DNA of 64,000 bases, taken from NCBI RefSeq assembly GCF_001968985.1, contig NZ_MOEN01000005.1, positions 1 through 64,000 on the forward strand, given 5' to 3'. This document shows, in pieces, positions 35,031 to 43,323 of this stretch; the first letter of the stretch is position 1, and every line of letters starts with the position of its first letter. The DNA comes from Desulfurobacterium indicum (GTDB taxonomy: Bacteria > Aquificota > Aquificia > Desulfurobacteriales > Desulfurobacteriaceae). Position numbers and translations under genes: made by a program. The notes beneath the pieces were generated by a model. It had not been told where the DNA came from, ran no database searches, and saw only the letters and a list, made by a program, of their open reading frames with translations.

Positions 35031-35534
35031 ATGGGACACAACTATATCCCTGCTACAAGAAAGGAGTACACATGGGAAAGCGAAAATCCCTACTACGAAG
35101 GGCAAAAATATCCGGAGCCAACCGTATGTCCAGAGTGCGGTGCCGTTTTTAAAGACGGAAGATGGCAGTGGAAAGAGGATATTAAAGAGAAATTACCTGA
35201 TGATGTTAATGAAGCACTTTGTCCTGCATGCAGAAGGAAGAAAGACCATTACCCAGGCGGAATAGTTATCCTAAAAGGAAAATTCTTAAAAGAGCACAAA
35301 GAGGAAATTTTAAATAGAATCAAAAACGTCGTTGAAGACGTTTCGGCATTAAGGCCTCTTCAGAGAATCCTATGGATGGAAGAGAAAGATGACGGAACAA
35401 TAGAAATAGCAACGACCAGCGAACACCTTGCAAGACATATAGGGGAGGCAATCAACAGCGCCTTTAAAGGAAATTTCGAGATTAAATATAATGAAAATGA
35501 AAAGTTTGCAAGGGTTATGTGGAAAAGAGACTGA
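35031..35534 (+). CDS. Zinc-ribbon protein, BCAM0308-like family
   Basis: The 167-aa protein has two cysteine pairs (TVCPECGAVF near 32 and ALCPACRRKK near 63) that should form one zinc ribbon. They are separated by the GRWQW segment. An alpha/beta C-terminal half (90-165) resembles a small RNA-binding fold. This layout matches my recollection of the BCAM0308 family of unknown function. It has a good ribosome-binding site (AGGAGG) and ends at a terminator shared with atpE. Confidence 0.7.
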   Translation: MGHNYIPATRKEYTWESENPYYEGQKYPEPTVCPECGAVFKDGRWQWKEDIKEKLPDDVNEALCPACRRKKDHYPGGIVILKGKFLKEHKEEILNRIKNVVEDVSALRPLQRILWMEEKDDGTIEIATTSEHLARHIGEAINSAFKGNFEIKYNENEKFARVMWKRD

Positions 35535-35544
35535 ATTTATAGGA

Positions 35545-35568
35545 AAGGCGGGCCTTCCTGCCCGCCTT
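35545..35568. terminator. Bidirectional hairpin between converging genes
   Basis: The 9-bp GC-rich stem aaggcgggc / gcccgcctt with a 6-base loop lies between the zinc-ribbon gene (plus) and atpE (minus). U-tracts are weak on both sides, so efficiency is uncertain. Confidence 0.7.
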
Positions 35569-35572
35569 AATA

Positions 35573-35896
35573 TTAAAACACGAAGAGAAGAATAAGTGCA
35601 ACAACGAGAGCGTAAATAGCAAGAGCTTCGATAAGGGCAAGACCAATAAACATGTTTGTTGTAAGTCTTCCAGCTGCACCAGGATTTCTTGCAATAGCTT
35701 CCTGAGTTCCTTTAAGACCAAGACCCTGTCCAACACCAGCACCGGCTGCACCTCCACCAATAGCAAGACCTGCACCGATTGCTGCCGCAGCTTTAATTGA
35801 AGCAGCTGATGCACCACCTTCTCCAGCCATAGCAGGAACAATACCTGCAAGCAGAAGGAAAAGTGTGTAGAGAAGGCTTTCCTTCTTAATTTTCAT
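35573..35896 (-). CDS. atpE: ATP synthase subunit c with N-terminal signal peptide
   Basis: This is the proteolipid of the Fo rotor ring. At 107 aa it is longer than the usual 70-80 aa. The extra part is an N-terminal signal sequence (KIKKESLLYTLFLLLAGIVP, cleavage probably after AMA near residue 24). Then come the glycine-rich helix 1, the polar loop ARNPGA, and helix 2 with the ion-carrying glutamate in GLALIEALAIY. A signal peptide on subunit c is known from Aquifex. The glutamate without extra sodium-type ligands suggests proton use, but this is not certain. Confidence 0.95.
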   Translation of the reverse strand: MKIKKESLLYTLFLLLAGIVPAMAGEGGASAASIKAAAAIGAGLAIGGGAAGAGVGQGLGLKGTQEAIARNPGAAGRLTTNMFIGLALIEALAIYALVVALILLFVF

Positions 35897-35926
35897 GTCC
35901 TACCTCCATAACCTCTTAGTGTTCTA

Positions 35927-36589
35927 TTAGTGCTCTTCCTCTTCGGAGTGTATTGCAAGAGAAAGGTAAACAACTGTCAGCATACAGAATATGTACGTCT
36001 GAAGAAAACTGTTTCCAAAAACAATAGCAAGACCGAAAACAGGTACAAGTAAAGGCACCATTTTAAGGAGAACCCATACAATCATCTCATCACCGTACAT
36101 GTTACCGAAAAGACGCAGAGAGAGAGAAAGAATCCTTGAAATATGAGAAACAACTTCAATAGGGAACATCAAAGGTGCAAGAGCTTTTACAGGTCCCATA
36201 AAATGCTTAATGTAGTTAAAGAGCCCTTGTTCTTTAACTGCTACAATGTTGTAAGCAATAAAAGCAATAAGAGCAAGTGCAACAGTCGTATTCAAGTTTG
36301 ATGTCGGCTGATGAGCTCCCGGAATCAAACCGACCAGGTTTGTAAAAAGAATAAAGAAAGCAAATCCACCAACAAGCGGTAAAAATGAAAGCCCTTTTTC
36401 TTCACCGATAGCATCTGAAAGAACGCCCGCTATGAAACTGATAAAAGCTTCAAAAAGGAACTGAATCTTTCCAGGAATCTTTTTAAGATTCCTGCTTACC
36501 AGGAAAGAAATTACGATTACAAAAGCCATGGTAATCCATGTCCAGTAGACTATCGGCCATGCGATGAGTTGTGCTCCTCCATGCTCCAT
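35927..36589 (-). CDS. atpB: ATP synthase subunit a
   Basis: This is the stator half-channel subunit of Fo. The 220-aa form starts at ATG 36589, behind GAGAGGAG; the frame is open further upstream but that part is not AtpB-like. It has five or six membrane helices and the essential arginine in SLSLRLFGNMYGDE. It is encoded between the AtpI-like gene, which it overlaps by 40 bases, and atpE. Confidence 0.95.
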   Translation of the reverse strand: MEHGGAQLIAWPIVYWTWITMAFVIVISFLVSRNLKKIPGKIQFLFEAFISFIAGVLSDAIGEEKGLSFLPLVGGFAFFILFTNLVGLIPGAHQPTSNLNTTVALALIAFIAYNIVAVKEQGLFNYIKHFMGPVKALAPLMFPIEVVSHISRILSLSLRLFGNMYGDEMIVWVLLKMVPLLVPVFGLAIVFGNSFLQTYIFCMLTVVYLSLAIHSEEEEH

Positions 36590-36960
36590 CCGCTCCTCTC
36601 CTTTAGTAGAGTAGTTATCGTTATTGTGAAGGCAAAAGTAGCCCACACAGCACCGCTAATTATAGCAAACATAAAGTTTGGCGCAAGCCTAATACCTAAA
36701 TAAAGAAGGGGGAAAATTATAAAGTATCTTAAGAGCATTCCACCAAAAGTTACACTTCTCTGAAAAGATTTTTTCATAATTAACGAAGAAGAAAATCTAG
36801 CAAAAATGAAAAAATCAAGGATAATCACAAAAAATCCATATATAAAAGAAGCTGCATTAGTAAAATTAATTCCCCTCCACAACAAAAATACCAACATACC
36901 CAAAATGCCAGCAACGAAAAGTCTAGAAAAAACTTTTTTATACATCTTTACTGTCTCCAT
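36550..36960 (-). CDS. atpI: ATP synthase subunit I (AtpI-like)
   Basis: The small membrane protein (136 aa from ATG 36960; another candidate ATG is at 36945, with GGAG nine bases upstream) has four hydrophobic helices and a short hydrophilic tail. Its position between AtpZ and AtpB and its helix pattern fit the AtpI assembly factor. Sequence similarity in this family is weak, so the call rests partly on context. Confidence 0.75.
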   Translation of the reverse strand: METVKMYKKVFSRLFVAGILGMLVFLLWRGINFTNAASFIYGFFVIILDFFIFARFSSSLIMKKSFQRSVTFGGMLLRYFIIFPLLYLGIRLAPNFMFAIISGAVWATFAFTITITTLLKERSGWSMEEHNSSHGR

Positions 36961-37186
36961 TACTACTATATCCTTCTTTAACTGCCATGTAAATATTCTT
37001 AAACCCCGCTGCAAGACCAATAAAAAGCCAGATTATTGTCATCCATGGAGATGTTTTTAACCATTTATCAAGATAATAACCCACAAAAAAACCGATAGCT
37101 ACGGCAAATGCAAAACTTAAACCTACAGTTGATAAAGAAGCATCCTTTATATCCTGCTGCGTTATCTTAAATCTTTTCTTAGCCAT
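36938..37186 (-). CDS. atpZ: AtpZ/AtpI-type F0F1 assembly protein
   Basis: The 82-aa protein has two membrane helices linked by the FFVGYYLDKWLKTSPWMTI segment typical of AtpZ, a partner of AtpI. The ATG at 37186 follows GAGGG and begins MAKKRFKI; the earlier in-frame start lacks this. Its start lies 1 base after the stop of the GGDEF gene, which suggests co-transcription. Confidence 0.85.
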   Translation of the reverse strand: MAKKRFKITQQDIKDASLSTVGLSFAFAVAIGFFVGYYLDKWLKTSPWMTIIWLFIGLAAGFKNIYMAVKEGYSSNGDSKDV

Positions 37187-37187
37187 T

Positions 37188-38672
37188 TCAACCCTCAATT
37201 TCTATGCGATTTTTACCTTTTTGCTTCGCCCTATAAAGAGCAACATCAGCCCTGTGGAAAAGGGAATCCATATTATCTCCATTCTTATAACCGGCAACTC
37301 CAGCACTAAAAGTAATTTTAACCTTCCCATCTATCTCCGGCACATAAACATCTTTTAGCCGCCTTTTTATTCTCTCAACAATCTGAACTGCTGTTTTTAG
37401 ATCGGTTTCCGGAAGAATAAGTCCGAACTCTTCTCCACCTATCCTGGCAAATGTATCAAAGCTCCTTACAGTTGATGAAACAGACTTCGCAAAATTTTTA
37501 AGAACCAGATCTCCTGCCACATGCCCATAAGTATCATTAATATTTTTGAAATCATCAAGATCAAAAATAACAAAAGAGAGAGGCCTTCCTGTCCTCTTTG
37601 CCCTCTCTATCTCTTCTTCAAACTTCTTGGAAAAATAGAGTCTGTTGTAAATACCTGTTAGCGGATCCGTAGAGAGATTCACCGACAACTGTCTGGCAAT
37701 TTTCTTAATATTCTTTGTAAGACTTCCAAGCTCATCATCTCTCTGACAAAACTCATCAAGATTTTCAAGGGCATTAAAATCACCCTCCGAAAGTCTTTTA
37801 AGCGATGAAGTAATACTTCCAAATGTTTTTTTCATTGCATCATTAATAGAATTAGCTACCAAAGAAAAAGCACCTATATAAACCACAAGAATAACTACCA
37901 CAATTAAAATAAATAATCTGTTCATATTTTTAAAAATGTTAATTACAAGCATATCCTCATAAAAACCAAACAGACCAACAATTTTATTATCTATATCTTT
38001 CATAGGAAAGGTATAGATCAAATCACTGGCTTTCAACACTTTAACGCTAGGAACAGCCTTTATACGAGCAGACAGAATTTGACCATACATCTTTAACGTC
38101 TTACCATTAACCTCATGAGCAAAATAAATAAACCCATAGGAAGCCACACTTCCATCATTCCAGCATAAAGGTAAAACACCAACATGATAAATTCTGCCCC
38201 CATAGATATGGAAAAATATAACAGGTTTTCCCGGTTGACCTTTTCTAAACCTTCTCTTTATAAAGCTGGATACTTTTAACACTTCTACTCTGGAAAATAT
38301 GAGATTTTTAACATATACAGGATAATTTTTAAAATTATACACCCCGTAAGAGCTAAATTGAGAAGTTACCATATCATCATCTTCAAACATTTCTTTTATC
38401 CAGCTAACATTCTTCAGCTCAATATTATGAATCATATCGTCCCACATACCAAAACTATTAAGCATATTTCCTATTTTTTCGTCACAAAGATGAAGAAGGG
38501 CAGGGAAAGCTCTTTTTATCCTACAATATTCTTTCTTCTTTATCTCTGATTCCATCTTTTTAATTACAAAAAAATCAGATACACCCGATAATAAAGCAGA
38601 CAAAGCCACTAAAATAAGAATCATAAAAAGAGTTCTTCCTATAAAAGAACGTTTAATGTTCTTATATTTCAA
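37188..38672 (-). CDS. Membrane diguanylate cyclase with CHASE4-like sensor
   Basis: The 494-aa protein has a first helix near 12-32 and an extracytoplasmic sensor (to about 230) that includes GMWDDMIHN, resembling CHASE4 domains. A second helix near 250 and a HAMP-like stretch follow. The C-terminal GGDEF domain has active motif GGEEF and inhibitory site RSFD five residues before it, so it should make cyclic-di-GMP with product inhibition. A TTG at 38672 behind GGGAG is a better start than the upstream TTG. It abuts the Fo genes. Confidence 0.88.
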   Translation of the reverse strand: MKYKNIKRSFIGRTLFMILILVALSALLSGVSDFFVIKKMESEIKKKEYCRIKRAFPALLHLCDEKIGNMLNSFGMWDDMIHNIELKNVSWIKEMFEDDDMVTSQFSSYGVYNFKNYPVYVKNLIFSRVEVLKVSSFIKRRFRKGQPGKPVIFFHIYGGRIYHVGVLPLCWNDGSVASYGFIYFAHEVNGKTLKMYGQILSARIKAVPSVKVLKASDLIYTFPMKDIDNKIVGLFGFYEDMLVINIFKNMNRLFILIVVVILVVYIGAFSLVANSINDAMKKTFGSITSSLKRLSEGDFNALENLDEFCQRDDELGSLTKNIKKIARQLSVNLSTDPLTGIYNRLYFSKKFEEEIERAKRTGRPLSFVIFDLDDFKNINDTYGHVAGDLVLKNFAKSVSSTVRSFDTFARIGGEEFGLILPETDLKTAVQIVERIKRRLKDVYVPEIDGKVKITFSAGVAGYKNGDNMDSLFHRADVALYRAKQKGKNRIEIEG

Positions 38673-38737
38673 TTCTTCTCCCAAAAAGGTTATGGAAATT
38701 TTACAAAAAGATTGGGTAAGAAGTAAACTTTAATCCA

Positions 38738-40666
38738 TTAATTCAATGTAGTCAGAGACTCCATATAGCTAACACCAAGTGTATTGGCCTTAATATAACG
38801 TGACAATTCCGTTTTTAACGGAATTGAGGGAAGAGGATAATAACTTTTAACAATCTCTTCATAAGAAGGTAAAAACTTCCCACAACCATAGATAGAACAA
38901 AGCTTCTCAGCAATTTCTGCCCAGGGGGGAGAAGAAAGTCTTCCACCGTCAGCACCACGCCACAACGTTTTATAACTATCTCTGCCAAACCACACGCTCA
39001 TGACAAAAGAAGTTGTAAAACCTGTAAAATATGCATCCCGCCAGCTGTTTGTCGTTCCAGTCTTTCCCGCAACATCAAATCTCTTAGAAAGATACGAAAT
39101 TCTCCTTGCCGTCCCCTTTTTAACAACATCCTGAAGGATAGAACGCAAAATAGCAATATTCTTTGTGTCTGCAACCTTTTTAAAAGAAGGAGTTCCCCTA
39201 TAAATAAGCTGATCATTTTTATCAAGTACTTCTTTAATTACAAATGGTCTATACAGAACACCTCCGTTCTCTATTGCTGAAAAAGCCCTCAAAATTCTGT
39301 AAAGGTTTGATGGAAAACTTCCCAGAACATAAGACAGGTTAAAATCTCCTCTGGTAAATTCAAATTTTTTGAAATTCTGACGAATTTTAGAAGGTATCTT
39401 CATCGCCAGATGTATCGTCGCAAGGTTAACTGAATATGTCAATCCATTTTTTACTTCCAAATAATCTGTATAATGATGGGAATAGTTTTCTGGTCGCCAG
39501 TATTTATCCTCTCCATTTTTCCTGGTTTTCTTTCCCGCCTCTTCCATGGGTAATTCCAGAGGTGTATTTTCAACATAATCATAAGGAGAAATTCCTTTTT
39601 CAAAGGCAGAAAGATAAGTTATTGGTTTTGCTGTTGAACCGATAGGTCTTAAAATCTGAAAGGCTCTATTTAGTTTTGTCTTACTGTAATCAGTTCCTCC
39701 AACAACAAAGAGAACTTCCCCAAGTCTCGTCATTGCCATTCCAGCACACTGCAAATCATTAAGGTTATGCTCTTTGGAATATTTTTCAGCGTAAGACGCC
39801 AGAATCTTTTGAGCAAAGTTTTGAACATTTTCATCAATAGTGGTCTTTATAGTCAAACCACCTGTATAAAGCTGGTCAGCAGAAAGCACTTTTTTTGCCA
39901 TGAATTTAACAAAATCAAGTTCATAACCAGCCGTTCTTGGTTTCTCTGGTTCTGGCAGAATTCCCAGGGGCTGATTTACAGCATCAAGATAAATATTTCT
40001 TGTTATATATCCGTTTTTATACATCTGCTTCAGAACCCAGTTTCTGCGTCTTAATGCCCTTTCAGGATGCTTAAAAGGATTGTAATACTCGGGCCCCCTT
40101 ATAAGACCGGCAAGTAAAGCACACTCCGTTAAAGAAAGATTCTTTAAATCCTTCCCAAAAAGAACTCTTGCAGCAGCTTTCACACCATAAGCGCCACTTC
40201 CAAGATAGACATAATTCAGATAAAGTTCCAGAATTTCATTCTTTGTAAGATTATTTTCCAGCTCTTTTGCTATACCTATCTCCTTCAATTTCCTCGAAAA
40301 TGTCCTCTGAGATGAAAGAAATACTAGTTTTGCAAGCTGTTGAGTTATTGTGCTTCCACCCTGAACAATTTTACCTGAAGTTATATCTCTTACCGCCGCA
40401 CGAAGAAGACCTATCGGATCTATGCCTTTGTGCTCGTAAAATCTTGCGTCTTCCGCTGATATTACTGCCCAGATAAGGTTTTGAGGAATTTCATCAAAAG
40501 GAGCATATAATCTAAAATGCTTCTTATAGAAGTAACCTATTACATTACCACGTCTATCAAGAACTGTCGTTGCAAAATCGGGAAGGAGCTTCTCCTTATA
40601 AGAGGGAGAAGCCCACGCATTTGAAAACAATAAAATAAATGAAAGGAAAAAAGCGAAAAGCCTCAA
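38738..40666 (-). CDS. Penicillin-binding protein, PBP1a/1c-type
   Basis: This is a bifunctional peptidoglycan synthase of 642 aa. The transglycosylase domain (about 50-220) has AEDARFYEHKGIDPIG and QGGSTITQQLAK. The transpeptidase domain has the SxxK site GSTAKP, YSVN and KTGT in AGKTGTTNSWRDAYF. The N terminus (FAFFLSFILLFSNAWAS) ends in a plausible signal-peptidase site (AWA-S) rather than a typical uncleaved anchor. The TTG start has GGAGG upstream. Confidence 0.92.
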   Translation of the reverse strand: MRLFAFFLSFILLFSNAWASPSYKEKLLPDFATTVLDRRGNVIGYFYKKHFRLYAPFDEIPQNLIWAVISAEDARFYEHKGIDPIGLLRAAVRDITSGKIVQGGSTITQQLAKLVFLSSQRTFSRKLKEIGIAKELENNLTKNEILELYLNYVYLGSGAYGVKAAARVLFGKDLKNLSLTECALLAGLIRGPEYYNPFKHPERALRRRNWVLKQMYKNGYITRNIYLDAVNQPLGILPEPEKPRTAGYELDFVKFMAKKVLSADQLYTGGLTIKTTIDENVQNFAQKILASYAEKYSKEHNLNDLQCAGMAMTRLGEVLFVVGGTDYSKTKLNRAFQILRPIGSTAKPITYLSAFEKGISPYDYVENTPLELPMEEAGKKTRKNGEDKYWRPENYSHHYTDYLEVKNGLTYSVNLATIHLAMKIPSKIRQNFKKFEFTRGDFNLSYVLGSFPSNLYRILRAFSAIENGGVLYRPFVIKEVLDKNDQLIYRGTPSFKKVADTKNIAILRSILQDVVKKGTARRISYLSKRFDVAGKTGTTNSWRDAYFTGFTTSFVMSVWFGRDSYKTLWRGADGGRLSSPPWAEIAEKLCSIYGCGKFLPSYEEIVKSYYPLPSIPLKTELSRYIKANTLGVSYMESLTTLN

Positions 40667-40678
40667 CGCGCCTCCAGA

Positions 40679-41239
40679 CTAAAATTTAATAAGAGAAAAT
40701 ATTGGATAACCTCTATCCTCTATTTTCTTTCTACCTTCGAGGAAGGTAAGTTCAAGCAAAAAGTCAACACTAACAATATTCCCACCGAGTTTTTCAATTA
40801 AATCTATCGCAGCTCCCATGGTGCCACCTGTAGCAAGAACATCATCTATCAGAACAACCTTCATGCCTCTTTGAATAGCATCTTCGTGAACCTCTATTTT
40901 ATCCTCACCATATTCAAGAGTGTAAGTTGCACTTATTGTTTTGTAAGGAAGTTTCCCCGGCTTTCTGATAATCGCAAGCCCGGCACCTATTTTATACGCA
41001 AGTGCTGAAGCAAGAATAAAACCTCTTGACTCTATACCTGCAACAATATCTACACCGGCACCTACATATCTATTGCCTATGAAATCTATTACCTTTTGAA
41101 GCGCCCATGGCTTGTGAAGAAGCGGCGTAATATCCTTAAATATAATACCCGGCTTTGGAAAGTCAGGTATGTCCCTGATGAGGGAACGAAGCTCCTCTAT
41201 CTCCTTCTGAACGTTAAGATCTGTTTGAATCTCTGCCAT
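40679..41239 (-). CDS. apt: Adenine phosphoribosyltransferase
   Basis: The enzyme salvages adenine to AMP. The 186-aa protein shows PDFPKPGIIFKDITPLL, GIESRGFILASALA, RKPGKLPY and the PRPP motif VVLIDDVLATGGT. The ATG at 41239 is preferred (GGAGG-CAAAG-ATG). It precedes the penicillin-binding protein gene by 12 bases. Confidence 0.96.
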   Translation of the reverse strand: MAEIQTDLNVQKEIEELRSLIRDIPDFPKPGIIFKDITPLLHKPWALQKVIDFIGNRYVGAGVDIVAGIESRGFILASALAYKIGAGLAIIRKPGKLPYKTISATYTLEYGEDKIEVHEDAIQRGMKVVLIDDVLATGGTMGAAIDLIEKLGGNIVSVDFLLELTFLEGRKKIEDRGYPIFSLIKF

Positions 41240-41290
41240 CTTTGCCTCCATCTGTTTTGTAATAAGGGATAATTATACTAACTCCACAAA

Positions 41291-43276
41291 TCAGGCAGGA
41301 ACTATCAGCTTTCTCAACTCCTTTATTTTATCCCTTATCTTTGCAGCTTTTTCAAATTCCCAGTTTTTTGCAGCTTCTCTCATCTCCTTTTCAAGTCTGG
41401 CTATCTCTTCAAAAAGCTCTTCTTCCGTTTTAGGAAGTTCCTCTTTCTTAACTTTAATTTTAAAGAAAGGAGCAATTCCCGCATCCTCAAGAATACTTGA
41501 ATCTATATTTCTTTTTACCGTTTCAGGCTTTATACCGTGCTTTTCATTATAAGCTCTCTGAATTTCACGACGTCTATTTGTCTCCTCTATCGCTCTCTTC
41601 ATTGAGTCAGTTATCCTGTCTGCGTAAAGGATAACCTTACCGTGAACGTTTCTTGCCGCTCTACCCATAGTTTGAATAAGCGAAGTCGTCGAACGCAAAA
41701 ATCCCTCTTTATCCGCATCAAGGATCGCAACAAGAGAAACTTCCGGAAGATCAAGTCCTTCCCTCAGCAGGTTAACACCAACCAGAACATCAAACTCGCC
41801 AAGTCTCAAGGATCTTATAATCTCTACTCTCTCGACAGAATCTATCTCCGAATGAAGGTATTTTGCCTTTATACCCTTATCAAGCAAATAGTCGGTAAGC
41901 TCTTCAGCCGTCCTTTTAGTCAAGGTCGTAACCAGAACTCTCTCATTTTTAGCCGCTCTTTTTCTAATTTCAGAAAGGAGATCTTCCATTTGTCCTTCTG
42001 TCTTTCTAACCTCAACTTCAGGGTCAAGTAGCCCGGTAGGCCTAACAATCTGTTCAACAATCTGCTCCGAAACTTCCATCTCAAAAGGACCCGGAGTAGC
42101 AGAAACAAAAATCACCTGATTTAGCCTTTCTAAAAACTCTTCAAAGTTTAAAGGTCTGTTATCATAAGCCGAAGGAAGCCTGAAACCGTGTTCAACCAGA
42201 TTGAATTTTCTCGCTCTATCACCACGCCACATTGCTTTTATTTGTGGTATTGTAACGTGAGACTCATCTATAACAACAAGAAAATCATCCGGGAAATAGT
42301 CCAGCAGCGTAAACGGAGGCTCCCCGGGTTTCCTGCCGTCAAGATGCCTTGAGTAGTTCTCAATACCCTTACAGTGTCCTATTTCAAGGAGAAGCTCCAT
42401 ATCATATCTGGTTCTCTGCTCTATCCTTTTAGCCTCAACAATCTTATCCTGATTGAGAAAAAACTCTATTCTCTCCTCAAGTTCTGCTTCTATCGATTTA
42501 ACAGCTCTAACCAACTGCTCTTGAGGAGTAACATAGTGAGATGCCGGATAAACCGTATAAGAATCGAAATTCCTTATAACTCTACGATTAAAGTAATCCT
42601 GTTCTATTATCGAATCCACTTCATCACCAAAAAGCTCGACCCTTATAAACCTATCCTCAACGTCAGCAGGAAAAATATCTATAACATCTCCCCTTACTTT
42701 AAAAATTCCAGGACGCATATCAAATTCGCTTCTTTCATAGCCAAGATTGACCAACTTCCTGATAACATCATCTCTACTGATCTCCTCACCAACAGTAAAT
42801 CTCAAAGCCAGTTGAGAATAAAAAGAAGGGGAACCAAGACCATAGATACAAGAAACCGAAGAAACAACAATCACATCACGCCTTGTAAGAAGAGAAACAG
42901 TTGCAGCATGCCTCATCCTGTCAATAACAGGATTTATGGAACAATCTTTTTCTATATATAAATCTCTATTTGGCAGGTAAGCCTCAGGCTGATAATAGTC
43001 GTAATAGCTTATAAAATATTCAACGGCATTGTCGGGAAAAAAATTTTTAAGCTCATGGTAAAGCTGGGCAGCAAGTGTCTTATTGTGAGAAATCACAAGC
43101 GTAGGTTTTTGAACTTTCTCTATAACTTTGGCAATTGTAAAAGTTTTACCGCTACCCGTTATGCCCAGTAACGTCTGATACTTTAATCCCTTATTTAAAC
43201 CTTCCGCTAACTTTTTAATGGCTTTTGGCTGATCTCCAGCCGGTTTAAAAGGTGAATTTACTTTAAACTTTCTCAT
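41291..43276 (-). CDS. uvrB: Excinuclease ABC subunit B
   Basis: UvrB is the damage-verifying helicase-like subunit of nucleotide excision repair. The 661-aa protein has Walker [13 protein letters not shown], the beta-hairpin region [27 protein letters not shown], helicase motif [11 protein letters not shown], and a C-terminal UVR motif ([20 protein letters not shown]) for UvrC/UvrA contact. Confidence 0.98.
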   Translation of the reverse strand: MRKFKVNSPFKPAGDQPKAIKKLAEGLNKGLKYQTLLGITGSGKTFTIAKVIEKVQKPTLVISHNKTLAAQLYHELKNFFPDNAVEYFISYYDYYQPEAYLPNRDLYIEKDCSINPVIDRMRHAATVSLLTRRDVIVVSSVSCIYGLGSPSFYSQLALRFTVGEEISRDDVIRKLVNLGYERSEFDMRPGIFKVRGDVIDIFPADVEDRFIRVELFGDEVDSIIEQDYFNRRVIRNFDSYTVYPASHYVTPQEQLVRAVKSIEAELEERIEFFLNQDKIVEAKRIEQRTRYDMELLLEIGHCKGIENYSRHLDGRKPGEPPFTLLDYFPDDFLVVIDESHVTIPQIKAMWRGDRARKFNLVEHGFRLPSAYDNRPLNFEEFLERLNQVIFVSATPGPFEMEVSEQIVEQIVRPTGLLDPEVEVRKTEGQMEDLLSEIRKRAAKNERVLVTTLTKRTAEELTDYLLDKGIKAKYLHSEIDSVERVEIIRSLRLGEFDVLVGVNLLREGLDLPEVSLVAILDADKEGFLRSTTSLIQTMGRAARNVHGKVILYADRITDSMKRAIEETNRRREIQRAYNEKHGIKPETVKRNIDSSILEDAGIAPFFKIKVKKEELPKTEEELFEEIARLEKEMREAAKNWEFEKAAKIRDKIKELRKLIVPA

Positions 43277-43283
43277 GGTAGAG

Positions 43284-43289
43284 TATAAT
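43284..43289 (+). promoter_or_regulatory. Probable -10 element of the TPR-protein operon
   Basis: A perfect TATAAT lies in the 47-base gap between divergent uvrB and the TPR gene. The expected -35 position falls in the first codons of uvrB and is poor (ctttaa). The call rests on the -10 and location. Confidence 0.5.
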
Positions 43290-43323
43290 TTATACCGATG
43301 AACACAGACAGGGAGACAAAGAA

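Noticed and set aside
42374-42961. A 195-codon plus-strand open frame inside uvrB
   Set aside because: It is antisense to conserved UvrB helicase motifs; composition (Asn/Ile/Tyr-rich) is that of a shadow frame.
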